Below the pieces are notes generated by a model, which did not search any database, was not told where the DNA came from, and was given only the letters and a program-made list of their open reading frames with translations. The position numbers and the translations under genes were made by a program. A DNA stretch of 13,148 bases from an uncultured Clostridium sp. (GTDB lineage: Bacteria > Bacillota > Clostridia > TANB77 > CAG-508), in NCBI GenBank assembly GCA_900557045.1, contig USQY01000048.1, forward strand, positions 1 to 13,148. Direction: 5' to 3'. Of the stretch, positions 1 through 6,613 are shown in pieces (position 1 is the stretch's first letter; the number at the start of each line of letters is the position of its first letter).

Positions 1-1421
1 TCAAAAGTTTTATAACCATACATTTGGTCATCAACTATAACACCGGTATAATCTTTGTTAAATATTCCTTTGAGATACTCTGCTCTTTTTGTAACATCTT
101 TTTCATTTTGAATAAAGTCTTTTATTTCCTTATTTGATTTTCTTAAATGAGGAGTTGTACTTAATATCTGATTTATCTTTTCATCAACTACAACATAATG
201 TGTTTTACTTTGGCTTGGATCATAATTGTTTAAGCGTAAATCAATTCGTTCGCTACTATCTCCTCTGCTGATGTCTTCAAGTTGTTCATTAAGCCTATCC
301 ATTTCATAGGGTCTTGTTGTTTCATTTGTTCTGTTATCTTCTCTTTGGCTTTCATTTCTGATACTATCTGTTCTACTCTCTCCATTGCTACTTCTTGAAT
401 ATTCATCAAGTGTTCTGGAAGTTGATTGCTCATTAATAGAGTTGTGTATAGAGATTTCTTGTTCTCTTTCAAGTACCTTAACCTCATTATTGCGTATTTG
501 CCCTCCACTTGAATCTTGTTCTCTGGTATCGCTAGGTCTGGTATCTCGTAATCCCCTTTGCGTGTGTAAGTTATACTCATCATTATTCCTCCTTTCAACA
601 GTTTCTCTGCTTTCACTTACATCATAAGATAAATCTTTATCTATATCAAATGTGCGAATTTTATTTATTTCATTTATTCGTAACTTTTTTATAGTATTAT
701 AAATTTCACGAATACCCATTTCAGATATTTCGCTAGTGGCTACACCTAATCTAGTTATAGTTTCATAACTATCAAATGCTAATATTGGTGTAAAATCTTC
801 ATTAGTGAAATAATCATTCGGATTTAATCCACACCTTTTAATCATTGAAAATGCAATACTATTTTCTAGTGCATTTTGAAACAATAACTGAACTGCTTCA
901 TCAGTCATTGGTTCAAGAGAACTATTTTCTCTATAAAACTTTAAATCTTCCAAATAATCTTGCATATTATCTTCAACAATTATCTTTGATACAGACTTAA
1001 TTGCAAGTCCAAGAGAACTTTTATCGTCAAGTTCTCCATACTTGTTTTCTAATGATTCAATAATATCTACTTCATAAGGTTTTGGAACTGACCATAATCT
1101 AAAACTTTTTCCGAACTTGCTATTAGTATCGCCAATATCAAATACATATCTTAAATTAGTATAGCCATTATCTTCTGAAAGAAGTGCTATTCCTTTTGCA
1201 CCACGATTAACCCATCTACCAACTTGTTTGTTCCAAGCCTCTATCTTCGCACACGCTACTGCTTCTGGTCTTTGTGCATAAATTAAAACTTGGTCATTAA
1301 AAGGGTATTTGTAGTTCATTGCTGCACATTCCAAGAATGACATCCAGTCATCAGGATTCTTGCTTATCTGTGTTAAGGTTTCTCCATACAGGTCTGTTAT
1401 TAGTCTTAATTTACTCGCCAT
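1..1421 (-). CDS. ArdC/LtrC-like giant ICE protein, N-terminal 473 codons (runs off the window)
   Basis: The frame is open from the ATG at 1421 to base 1, giving 473 codons plus two bases, so the C-terminus is missing. The start follows AGGAGG with a 6-nt gap (TGCAAT). Residues about 35-82 contain YPFNDQVLIYAQRPEA and, further on, W-x5-GRWVNRGAKGIALL, the pattern of the ArdC/LtrC-type single-stranded-DNA-binding N-terminal domain. Residues 150-265 are charged and helical. Residues about 270-400 are a hydrophilic linker rich in R, N, E, S, D, T and Q. Order returns at about 408 with a stretch resembling the conserved IxxIL...I..F...FLK block of large Tn1549-type proteins. In that family the missing part usually carries methyltransferase and helicase regions; that is family knowledge and not seen here. 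It is the most distal visible gene of the minus-strand string and probably handles DNA during transfer. The linker is double-coding because tnpV lies inside it in another frame. Confidence 0.82.
   Translation of the reverse strand, partial: MASKLRLITDLYGETLTQISKNPDDWMSFLECAAMNYKYPFNDQVLIYAQRPEAVACAKIEAWNKQVGRWVNRGAKGIALLSEDNGYTNLRYVFDIGDTNSKFGKSFRLWSVPKPYEVDIIESLENKYGELDDKSSLGLAIKSVSKIIVEDNMQDYLEDLKFYRENSSLEPMTDEAVQLLFQNALENSIAFSMIKRCGLNPNDYFTNEDFTPILAFDSYETITRLGVATSEISEMGIREIYNTIKKLRINEINKIRTFDIDKDLSYDVSESRETVERRNNDEYNLHTQRGLRDTRPSDTREQDSSGGQIRNNEVKVLEREQEISIHNSINEQSTSRTLDEYSRSSNGESRTDSIRNESQREDNRTNETTRPYEMDRLNEQLEDISRGDSSERIDLRLNNYDPSQSKTHYVVVDEKINQILSTTPHLRKSNKEIKDFIQNEKDVTKRAEYLKGIFNKDYTGVIVDDQMYGYKTF
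230..580 (-). CDS. tnpV: TnpV-family transposon-encoded protein, nested out of frame
   Basis: This 116-aa product begins MSITYTRKGDYEIPDL, continues with KYAIMRLRYLKE and ends AEEIVANELIYA. These are the signatures of the TnpV family (Pfam TnpV), a small conserved transposon and ICE protein of unknown biochemical role. Length and both termini fit a full-length member. AAAGGAGG precedes two adjacent ATGs: the first (583) has a 4-nt gap after GGAGG and the second (580) a 7-nt gap, so I take the second. Longer upstream in-frame starts have no ribosome site. The whole gene lies inside codons 281-397 of the ArdC-like gene on the same strand, shifted by one base, and that longer frame stays open throughout. 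Identification rests on remembered family patterns; the double-coding arrangement is read directly from the sequence. Confidence 0.82.
   Translation of the reverse strand: MSITYTRKGDYEIPDLAIPENKIQVEGKYAIMRLRYLKENKKSLYTTLLMSNQLPEHLMNIQEVAMERVEQIVSEMKAKEKITEQMKQQDPMKWIGLMNNLKTSAEEIVANELIYA
588..592 (-). promoter_or_regulatory. Shine-Dalgarno site of the nested tnpV gene
   Basis: GGAGG, within AAAGGAGGAATAATGATG, sits inside the ArdC-like reading frame, where it is read as Glu-Arg-Arg. Its perfect match and good spacing to the ATG at 580 argue that tnpV is translated independently and is not a chance open frame. Confidence 0.75.
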
Positions 1422-1449
1422 ATTGCACCTCCTGTTCTAAATTAGACTA

Positions 1450-1788
1450 TTATTCTTCTGACATTTTGCTCTTTTTAATTTTCTCCCTTACACTTAATAA
1501 GACTTCATAATAATTAGTATTGATAGGAATATTACCTATCTCATAAAACAATATCATAAATAGATCTACAATCTCGTTATTATAAAATCTCATATCAACT
1601 ATTGTAGTTCCATCTTCTTCTGCTATTGGAACACTATATCTCAATAGTTTATCTTTCATTTTTGATGATTTATTTGAATAATTTTCATCATCAGAATCAA
1701 TCATATTTTCTAATATTTCTAGTAGTTTATTATATTCATCTACATTTAATTTAATTTTAATTGGTGGTATTCTTTTTGAATATGCCAT
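1450..1788 (-). CDS. Small hypothetical ICE protein (112 aa)
   Basis: I do not recognise a family. The product begins MAYSKRIPPIKIKLNVDEY, has an acidic stretch near residues 31-38 (DSDDENYS) and then a hydrophobic-rich segment (VDLFMILFYEIG, about residues 74-85) that is probably a buried helix, being short for a membrane span. The tail is basic and charged. The start has a perfect AGGAGG with a 7-nt gap. The preceding gene's TAG stop forms the first bases of this site (TAGGAGG), so the two genes are tightly coupled. The stop lies 28 bases before the ATG of the ArdC-like gene. Position and spacing say it is part of the element's operon. Confidence 0.75.
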   Translation of the reverse strand: MAYSKRIPPIKIKLNVDEYNKLLEILENMIDSDDENYSNKSSKMKDKLLRYSVPIAEEDGTTIVDMRFYNNEIVDLFMILFYEIGNIPINTNYYEVLLSVREKIKKSKMSEE

Positions 1789-1799
1789 TATAATTCCTC

Positions 1800-1994
1800 C
1801 TATCTTTCTCTTTCTTTATCTTGTTTTACTTTCTCATTTAAAACAATATTGTTTCTGTATGATTTTATTGCTTCTTTTACAGAAGTGTTGCTTAAAATAT
1901 CATCTACTTTTGCTTGTGCCTCTTTTTTGTTTTTCGCTTCAACCTCAAAAGTAATAGTTCCATTTATATCAACATCAATTTCAAACTTTTTCAT
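1800..1994 (-). CDS. Small protein, possibly DpnD/PcfM-like (64 aa)
   Basis: The start MKKFEIDVDINGTITFEVEA followed by a helix (KNKKEAQAKVDDIL) gives a beta-beta-alpha layout like the small DpnD/PcfM-type proteins found on mobile elements. The resemblance is general and I hold it weakly. The C-terminal third is strongly charged, ending KVKQDKERER. The ATG overlaps the preceding gene's TGA as ATGA, so translation is probably coupled; a separate AAAGGA lies about 11 nt upstream. Its TAG stop merges into the ribosome site of the next gene. No catalytic residues are evident. Confidence 0.7.
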   Translation of the reverse strand: MKKFEIDVDINGTITFEVEAKNKKEAQAKVDDILSNTSVKEAIKSYRNNIVLNEKVKQDKERER

Positions 1995-2242
1995 TTGCTA
2001 TCATTTCCTTTCTCTTTATAACCACTTAAAAATTCTATAAATAATTGAGCAGTTTTATTATTGTTCTTTTTTACTAATTCCCATAAGTCAGAAATAATAT
2101 AAAAATCTGACATTGTTAAATTGGGAATCTTTCTTACCTCTTTTATATCTAATGTTGCTATTTTTTTGCTTGTATTAAATCCAGCATTAAATAGTTTTTC
2201 AAATGCTTTTGATATACTGTTTAAATTATATTTTTCTTCCAA
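1991..2242 (-). CDS. Small conserved-looking ICE protein (83 aa), TTG start
   Basis: The start codon is TTG, supported by a perfect AGGAGG with a 6-nt gap. The product begins MEEKYNLNSISKAFEKLF and is predominantly helical. A central block, NTSKKIATLDIKEVRKIPN (about residues 24-42), resembles the helix-hairpin-helix rhythm of small DNA-binding modules, but no clear GxG hairpin is present. I recall similar small proteins next to sortase or adhesin genes of Tn1549-like elements, without an assigned function. The upstream sortase stop TAG is fused to this gene's ribosome site (TAGGAGG), and the 3' end overlaps the next ATG by 4 nt. No function is proposed. Confidence 0.72.
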   Translation of the reverse strand: MEEKYNLNSISKAFEKLFNAGFNTSKKIATLDIKEVRKIPNLTMSDFYIISDLWELVKKNNNKTAQLFIEFLSGYKEKGNDSK

Positions 2243-2252
2243 TTTAATCCTC

Positions 2253-2912
2253 CTAAACCTTTTCTACTAACTCACAAATATAGATAATTTGTTTATTAGT
2301 GTTGTGTCTGCAAGTTATTAAAGTTAAAGTGCTTTTTTCGGCATTTCTAACAATATTAGCAGTTCCTGTTTTTTCTATATCGTATTGATTAACAACTTTG
2401 TATTTGTATTCACTACCTCCATAAAAAATACTAACCTCATCATCTGTTTCCAATTTATATAAGTTCTTAAAAAATGCTGTTCTACCACTACCAGAATGTC
2501 CTGCTAGTATAACATTCCCGTTTTCCTTATCTGGCATATCAGATTCATTAAGTATTAAAATGTTTCGATTAACATTGTTATAATAACTACCTTTACTTGC
2601 TAAACCTTTTTCAAGTCCTATCTTTGGTATTTTAATAACTGCAATATAATCAACCTTTTTAGTTTGAGTTGTAGTTGGCTTGTGGTGTTCTTCTTGCTCT
2701 TTTTCTTCAGTTGGTGTTGTGTCATCAGTTATTTCTTTTTGTTCTTCATAAAAAGTATCTATTAAATTTTCTTCATTTTGATTTTGAAAATAATTGTATA
2801 GATATTTACCTCCAACTATTCCAATTCCAACAACAATTAGCAAAGAGCCAACTATTATAAGTTGACTCTTACTAACCTTTCTATCTTTATTTTTGCTTTT
2901 TCTTTTTAACAT
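2253..2912 (-). CDS. Sortase, ICE-type, with atypical active-site Arg region
   Basis: Sortases are membrane transpeptidases that cleave a C-terminal sorting motif and attach the protein to peptidoglycan. The 219-aa product has a basic N-terminus, one membrane span (about 17-40), a charged linker rich in E, T and K, then a sortase fold. The catalytic His is H139 (VILAGHSGSG) and the catalytic Cys is C201 (TLTLITC). The canonical Arg on the strand after Cys is not obvious: the segment reads CRHNTNKQIIYIC, with Arg directly after Cys and Lys/Gln where Arg normally sits. I chose ATG 2912 because AGGAG lies 9 nt upstream; the alternative TTG at 2918 would be only 3 nt away. The gene overlaps the adhesin's 3' end by 26 nt, which points to the adhesin (VPSTG motif) as its substrate. 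The sortase class is left open. Confidence 0.88.
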   Translation of the reverse strand: MLKRKSKNKDRKVSKSQLIIVGSLLIVVGIGIVGGKYLYNYFQNQNEENLIDTFYEEQKEITDDTTPTEEKEQEEHHKPTTTQTKKVDYIAVIKIPKIGLEKGLASKGSYYNNVNRNILILNESDMPDKENGNVILAGHSGSGRTAFFKNLYKLETDDEVSIFYGGSEYKYKVVNQYDIEKTGTANIVRNAEKSTLTLITCRHNTNKQIIYICELVEKV

Positions 2913-5610
2913 AGACAATTACTCCTATTCCTCCAAGAACAAATAATGCTCCGGCTATTTCAATAATATGAGTATCAGTAATTCCTGTACTAGGAACTTC
3001 AATTACTACTTTTTCATCAGTCATTGTTGCCTTAACCACTTTTCCATCTTCTAAAATTTCAAAATACATTCTTTCAGGATTTAAAGTGTAACCCTCTGGG
3101 GCTTCTTTCTCTAAAATATAGTATTTTCCATATCTAATTTCTGGAATAGTAATTTTACCATTTTCGTCTGTTCTACCACTAAAAATAAGTTCATCTTTTT
3201 CATTATAAATTTCAATTAGTGTGTTAGGTAATGGCTCTCCTGTTGATACATCAGTCTTTGTAAATTCAAGAGTTCCAGTAATAGGTTTATCTTTCATTTC
3301 AGCCTTTGTAATTTCTCCATTTTCTTTTAATTCAAAATAGATTTTTTCATCTGTAATTGTATAACCTGTTGCTGCCTCTTTCTCAATGATATAGTATTTT
3401 CCAACTTTTAAATCTGTAATAATTACTTTACCATCTTTGTCAGTTTTACCAGTAAAGATTAGTTCATTATTTTCATTATAGATTTCAACGATTGTGTTTG
3501 GAATAACATCTCCATTTACAAGATCCTTTTTAGTAAATTCCAAAGTCCCTTTCTTTAAGTAGTTTAAATTACTGTATGATTCAAAAACTATTGGTGTTTC
3601 ATCATTTACTTCTTTTAATTCAAAATAGTGTTTATTACTATCTAATACATATTCATCTTGTGTTTTTACTTCAATTAAATAGTATTTTCCAAGAGGTAAT
3701 TTTTTAGAAATTGCATAACCATTTTTATCTGTTGTAATAGTATCTACTTTTGTACCTTTTTCATAATAAAGATGATTTCCATCAGCAGATTTAATATCTT
3801 CTTCTGCATAGATTTCAAATGTTACACCACTTAATTTTTTATCTTTGTAAGTGTATTTACCATCTTTAATTACTAAATTTTCTCCTGTTTTCTTAATTTC
3901 AAGTTGACCTTTTATTGGTGTGTTTTTATAAGTTACTGTTATAAAAGCACCATAAGTTGTATATGAATAATGAGTATCATTTCCTATTGTGAATTTTAAG
4001 CCATCTTTGTCTTTTAAATAACCGTTAGGAGCAGATACCTCAATCAATTTATAATTTCCAGCAGGTAGTTTTAAGTAAGTTATCATTTTGCCATTTTCAT
4101 CTGTTTTGAACTCACTATAAACTTTTCCACCAACATATTGAGAAACATATTGATTTGTATCAGTATCTAAAATCTTGAAAGTTGTATTTGCAATAGCAAT
4201 AGTCTTTCCAGTTTCGCTATCTACTTTGATTACTTGAAGATAAGCATATAGTGTATTATTTAAAATATTGTAATATTGTTCTTTTTCGCTTGTTTCATTT
4301 ACTGTAATATAGAAATCATAAATCTTTTCATATCCAGTTGTTGTATTTACTTGATGGAACTTCCATACACCATAAGGTAAGTTCAATGAAGCATAACCAT
4401 TTTTATCTGTTTTGATTTCTCCATATTTATTACCATTTGGATAATAGATTTCAAAAGTAATACCTTTTTCTGCATTTAAGAAAGTAGTGTTTCCATCTAC
4501 TTGTTCATATTGTTTTAAAATACTAACATAGTTTTTAATTACTTTTTCTACTACATCAACACTAGCAGATTCTTTACCTTTAATATCAACATTATATCTT
4601 GTTGTATCAAGTTCATAACCCTCACTAGGTTTTATTTCTTGTAAATAATAATCATTCCAAGATAATACTGCATTACTCTTGAAATAACCATTTTCATCAG
4701 TAACTACTGTTGTTACTAATCTTCCTGTTGAAGTTTCATAAACACCATACTCAGCACCTTTTAAAGTTGCTTGTCCTTGTGCATTACCAGTTTCGCTATC
4801 TTTCTTATGACCTTCAACAAATGATGTGTAAGAATTAACTCTTATTTTTGCAATTACTGGGTCAGTAGTTCCCGGTACCATCATATTTTGAATTCCATCT
4901 CCAACAAATAATTTATAACTAGAACTATATGGCATATTTTTCGTTAAAGTTAAATCAATACTTCCACTTCTTGTAGGTTTAATTATTAACTTATTACCAT
5001 CAATGCTATAATCTGCTCCACTTACGCTTACAGAATAGTTTGATAATACATTATTTGTATCAGTTAGAGTAATATTTTCTCCTACTTGTGCTTTAAAAAC
5101 TCCACCATTAAATGATGGTCTATCATAATGATGTGCAATTAAGTCTTCAATTTGTGCTTTTTCATTTGATACATCAAAAGTATCCCCTTTTGCCCAACGA
5201 GCAGTATGGAAAGTTGTGTTAGCACCACCACCAACTATTGTGTCCCATATCATACCTTGTGTTGCTGCTCTATATTGTAATGTTTGGTGACCGGGATAAG
5301 TATAACCATAATATCCAATTAAAAGTATTCTTTCTTTTATCGAATTAGGCAATCCAGTATCTTCCCAACTTCCTTGATTATAATGCGTTCCCTCTTTTAC
5401 ATTTGGTTGAATACAGTATGCTACTTCTCCATCCATATCATAAAGAGTAAAATGCCAAGAATGATGTTCACTACCATCAGCCTTTGCTCTATCATACCAA
5501 TAATCTGAGTAACTCATATTCAATGTTGCTGCATTTACTGCTTGAGCATTAACCGTAAACCCAACTAAAAGTCCTATTGCTAACAATAGGGTTGTTGTAA
5601 ATTTCTTCAT
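2887..5610 (-). CDS. Thioester-domain and CnaB-repeat surface adhesin/pilin-like protein, VPSTG anchor
   Basis: This 907-aa secreted wall protein has a signal peptide (residues 1-29, cut near NAQAVNAA). An N-terminal thioester domain follows, with Cys66 in VAYCIQPN and Gln118 in ATQGMIWD. Such Cys-Gln thioesters bind host or surface nucleophiles covalently. About six CnaB/SpaA (prealbumin-like) domains follow at roughly 262-360, 361-455, 456-563, 567-683, 687-774 and 777-865. Predicted isopeptide residues are visible, for example K785, E834 and D865 in the last domain. The last two domains are near-duplicates. The C-terminus has VPSTG (872-876), a hydrophobic span (about 881-900) and a KKKKQK tail. 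No YPKN-type pilin motif was seen, so it is more likely an anchored fibre than a polymerised pilin. ATG 5610 is preferred over 5634 because GGAGG lies 7 nt before it. Likely roles are attachment to host or mating-partner cells. Confidence 0.9.
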   Translation of the reverse strand: MKKFTTTLLLAIGLLVGFTVNAQAVNAATLNMSYSDYWYDRAKADGSEHHSWHFTLYDMDGEVAYCIQPNVKEGTHYNQGSWEDTGLPNSIKERILLIGYYGYTYPGHQTLQYRAATQGMIWDTIVGGGANTTFHTARWAKGDTFDVSNEKAQIEDLIAHHYDRPSFNGGVFKAQVGENITLTDTNNVLSNYSVSVSGADYSIDGNKLIIKPTRSGSIDLTLTKNMPYSSSYKLFVGDGIQNMMVPGTTDPVIAKIRVNSYTSFVEGHKKDSETGNAQGQATLKGAEYGVYETSTGRLVTTVVTDENGYFKSNAVLSWNDYYLQEIKPSEGYELDTTRYNVDIKGKESASVDVVEKVIKNYVSILKQYEQVDGNTTFLNAEKGITFEIYYPNGNKYGEIKTDKNGYASLNLPYGVWKFHQVNTTTGYEKIYDFYITVNETSEKEQYYNILNNTLYAYLQVIKVDSETGKTIAIANTTFKILDTDTNQYVSQYVGGKVYSEFKTDENGKMITYLKLPAGNYKLIEVSAPNGYLKDKDGLKFTIGNDTHYSYTTYGAFITVTYKNTPIKGQLEIKKTGENLVIKDGKYTYKDKKLSGVTFEIYAEEDIKSADGNHLYYEKGTKVDTITTDKNGYAISKKLPLGKYYLIEVKTQDEYVLDSNKHYFELKEVNDETPIVFESYSNLNYLKKGTLEFTKKDLVNGDVIPNTIVEIYNENNELIFTGKTDKDGKVIITDLKVGKYYIIEKEAATGYTITDEKIYFELKENGEITKAEMKDKPITGTLEFTKTDVSTGEPLPNTLIEIYNEKDELIFSGRTDENGKITIPEIRYGKYYILEKEAPEGYTLNPERMYFEILEDGKVVKATMTDEKVVIEVPSTGITDTHIIEIAGALFVLGGIGVIVYVKKKKQK

Positions 5611-5711
5611 CTCTTTTCCTCCTCTCTTGAACATCTACCCGAGATGATACAGGCAGACCATAAAAAAAGCACTAACGTTACGATTAGTGCAAATAATAAT
5701 ATTTTTAACAT
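5607..5711 (-). CDS. 34-aa DUF3789-like membrane peptide upstream of the adhesin
   Basis: A short frame starts at ATG 5711, with GAGGG and a 7-nt gap upstream. It encodes a single hydrophobic span (MLKILLFALIVTLVLFLWSA), then CIISGRCSREEEKR. The layout, a short hydrophobic helix followed by a Cys/Gly/Arg-rich tail, matches the tiny DUF3789 proteins common on Clostridia conjugative elements. Its TGA overlaps the adhesin ATG as ATGA, so the two are translationally coupled. A terminator-like hairpin lies inside its codons 8-17, so the peptide may act as a translated leader, a membrane peptide, or both. No function is known to me for the family. Confidence 0.7.
   Translation of the reverse strand: MLKILLFALIVTLVLFLWSACIISGRCSREEEKR
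5662..5690 (-). terminator. Terminator-like hairpin inside the 34-aa leader gene
   Basis: On the minus strand GCACTAA and TTAGTGC form a 7-bp stem around an 8-nt loop and are followed directly by seven T residues. It sits within codons 8-17 of the DUF3789-like gene and about 50 nt before the adhesin start. It could be an attenuator whose folding depends on whether a ribosome covers the leader. Confidence 0.6.
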
Positions 5712-5731
5712 TTAATTTCCCTCACTTTCCG

Positions 5732-5759
5732 AAAAAAAATGACTCTTTGTTAAGAGCCA
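5732..5759 (-). terminator. Intrinsic terminator after the anchored-protein gene
   Basis: Minus strand GGCTCTT and AAGAGTC form a stem (one G-T pair) around an AACA loop, followed by eight T residues. The hairpin begins one or two bases after the TAG stop of the upstream gene. No promoter fits in the roughly 20 bases between it and the 34-aa leader gene. Confidence 0.75.
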
Positions 5760-6458
5760 CTAATATTTACTTTTTAATTCTTGATCCAGTCCTTCGCCAC
5801 TTCTGCAAAAGAAATGCAAATAATACCAATACTTTCCGTTTTCATCTATTGCAGATGGATAAACTCTAAAATAATTTATCTCTGGTTGTATTTGATTATC
5901 TGGATGTTCTTCATTCCAATCTAAAACATAATCTAACTCTTTATTTTGAATTTCAGTACCTCTCCTTAAAGCCTCACTTTCAGAAGAAAACTCTTTTTTT
6001 CCGTGAGTAATAGAATCATAAAAAGTTGTTGACTCTTTGTTCTTTTGTTCTTGATTACTTGAACCATTATTTTTATTACTTTCGGTTGTTTTATTCTCTT
6101 GTTTTTCTTCTTGTGATTTGCTACTTGTAGTTGGCACATTGTTAGACTTAGTTTCTGCTTTTTTTGGAGTTTCAGAAACCTTTTTTGATGTTTTAGATTT
6201 ATTTTCTTGCTTTGAAGTATCTTCTATTGGACTCTCACTATTTCCATTTGCTGTTTTGTTTTCATTTTCATCTGTTTCAGTAGTTATTTCGTCTTTGCTT
6301 TGTTCTTCCTCTTGCAAGTTAAATTCCTCATCTTTTTCTTCTACAACATTTACCTGTTCGTGGTTTGAATTTGTCTTTAAACATTTGGTTAGAACAAATA
6401 CTCCACTAACTACTAGTGCAAAAACAACAATGACAACTAAAATGATTTTCTTTTTCAT
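5760..6458 (-). CDS. Membrane-anchored low-complexity protein with a small C-terminal domain (232 aa)
   Basis: The start is ATG 6458, with GGAG 10 nt upstream; the GTG at 6467 is too close to that site. Residues 2-24 form a positively charged cap and one hydrophobic span. Cys26 follows Thr-Lys and does not make a lipobox, so this is a signal anchor and not a lipoprotein. Residues about 30-143 are a flexible extracellular stalk rich in E, K, S, N and T. Residues about 146-232 form a compact domain with aromatic content (FYDSITHGKKEF, then INYFRVYP and KYWYYLHFF). I have an impression of this C-terminal domain in other Clostridia element proteins but know no function. It is the first gene behind the promoter at 6495-6522 and precedes the adhesin/sortase genes, so a surface or mating-channel accessory role is plausible. 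Confidence 0.75.
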   Translation of the reverse strand: MKKKIILVVIVVFALVVSGVFVLTKCLKTNSNHEQVNVVEEKDEEFNLQEEEQSKDEITTETDENENKTANGNSESPIEDTSKQENKSKTSKKVSETPKKAETKSNNVPTTSSKSQEEKQENKTTESNKNNGSSNQEQKNKESTTFYDSITHGKKEFSSESEALRRGTEIQNKELDYVLDWNEEHPDNQIQPEINYFRVYPSAIDENGKYWYYLHFFCRSGEGLDQELKSKY

Positions 6459-6494
6459 AACAATCACGCTCCTTTATTTCTTTCAATCTAGCAT

Positions 6495-6522
6495 ATTCTA
6501 AAATATTTTGCATTTGTGTAAA
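6495..6522 (-). promoter_or_regulatory. Sigma-A-like promoter for the surface-protein genes
   Basis: Minus strand TTTACA (-35), 16-nt spacer, TAGAAT (-10), giving a start near 6,488 and a 5' leader of about 30 nt before the ATG at 6458. Each hexamer differs from consensus at one position. Confidence 0.55.
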
Positions 6523-6540
6523 TACTTATATACTTTTTTC

Positions 6541-6572
6541 AGTTAGTAAATAAATAGTTAGTAATAATACTA
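6541..6572. repeat. Direct repeats and small palindrome upstream of the surface-gene promoter
   Basis: AGTTAGTAA occurs at 6541-6549 and again at 6556-6564. The second copy overlaps a palindrome, TAGTA-ATAA-TACTA (6559-6572). The cluster lies about 20-50 bp upstream of the -35 box, a usual position for a regulator site. The regulator is unknown. Confidence 0.4.
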
Positions 6573-6613
6573 GGGAGGATTGTAAGGAGGGATTTGTGGA
6601 ATATTAACTCCCA

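Noticed and set aside
385..627. Plus-strand 80-codon open frame
   Set aside because: It is antisense to both the ArdC-like gene and tnpV, has a Leu/Ser-rich composition typical of reverse frames, and no ribosome site.
1319..1510. Plus-strand 63-codon open frame
   Set aside because: It is antisense to the ArdC-like start and the 112-aa gene, both of which have strong ribosome sites; no start signal of its own.
6378..6388. Lipoprotein signal in the 232-aa anchored protein (LTKC)
   Set aside because: A Lys directly before the Cys and the position after the hydrophobic span do not fit a lipobox; a signal anchor is more likely.
6118..6501. Plus-strand 127-codon frame resembling a membrane protein
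   Set aside because: It mirrors the charged low-complexity stalk on the minus strand; reverse frames of Glu/Lys/Ser codons give Ser/Leu/Phe runs. It also crosses the minus-strand promoter.
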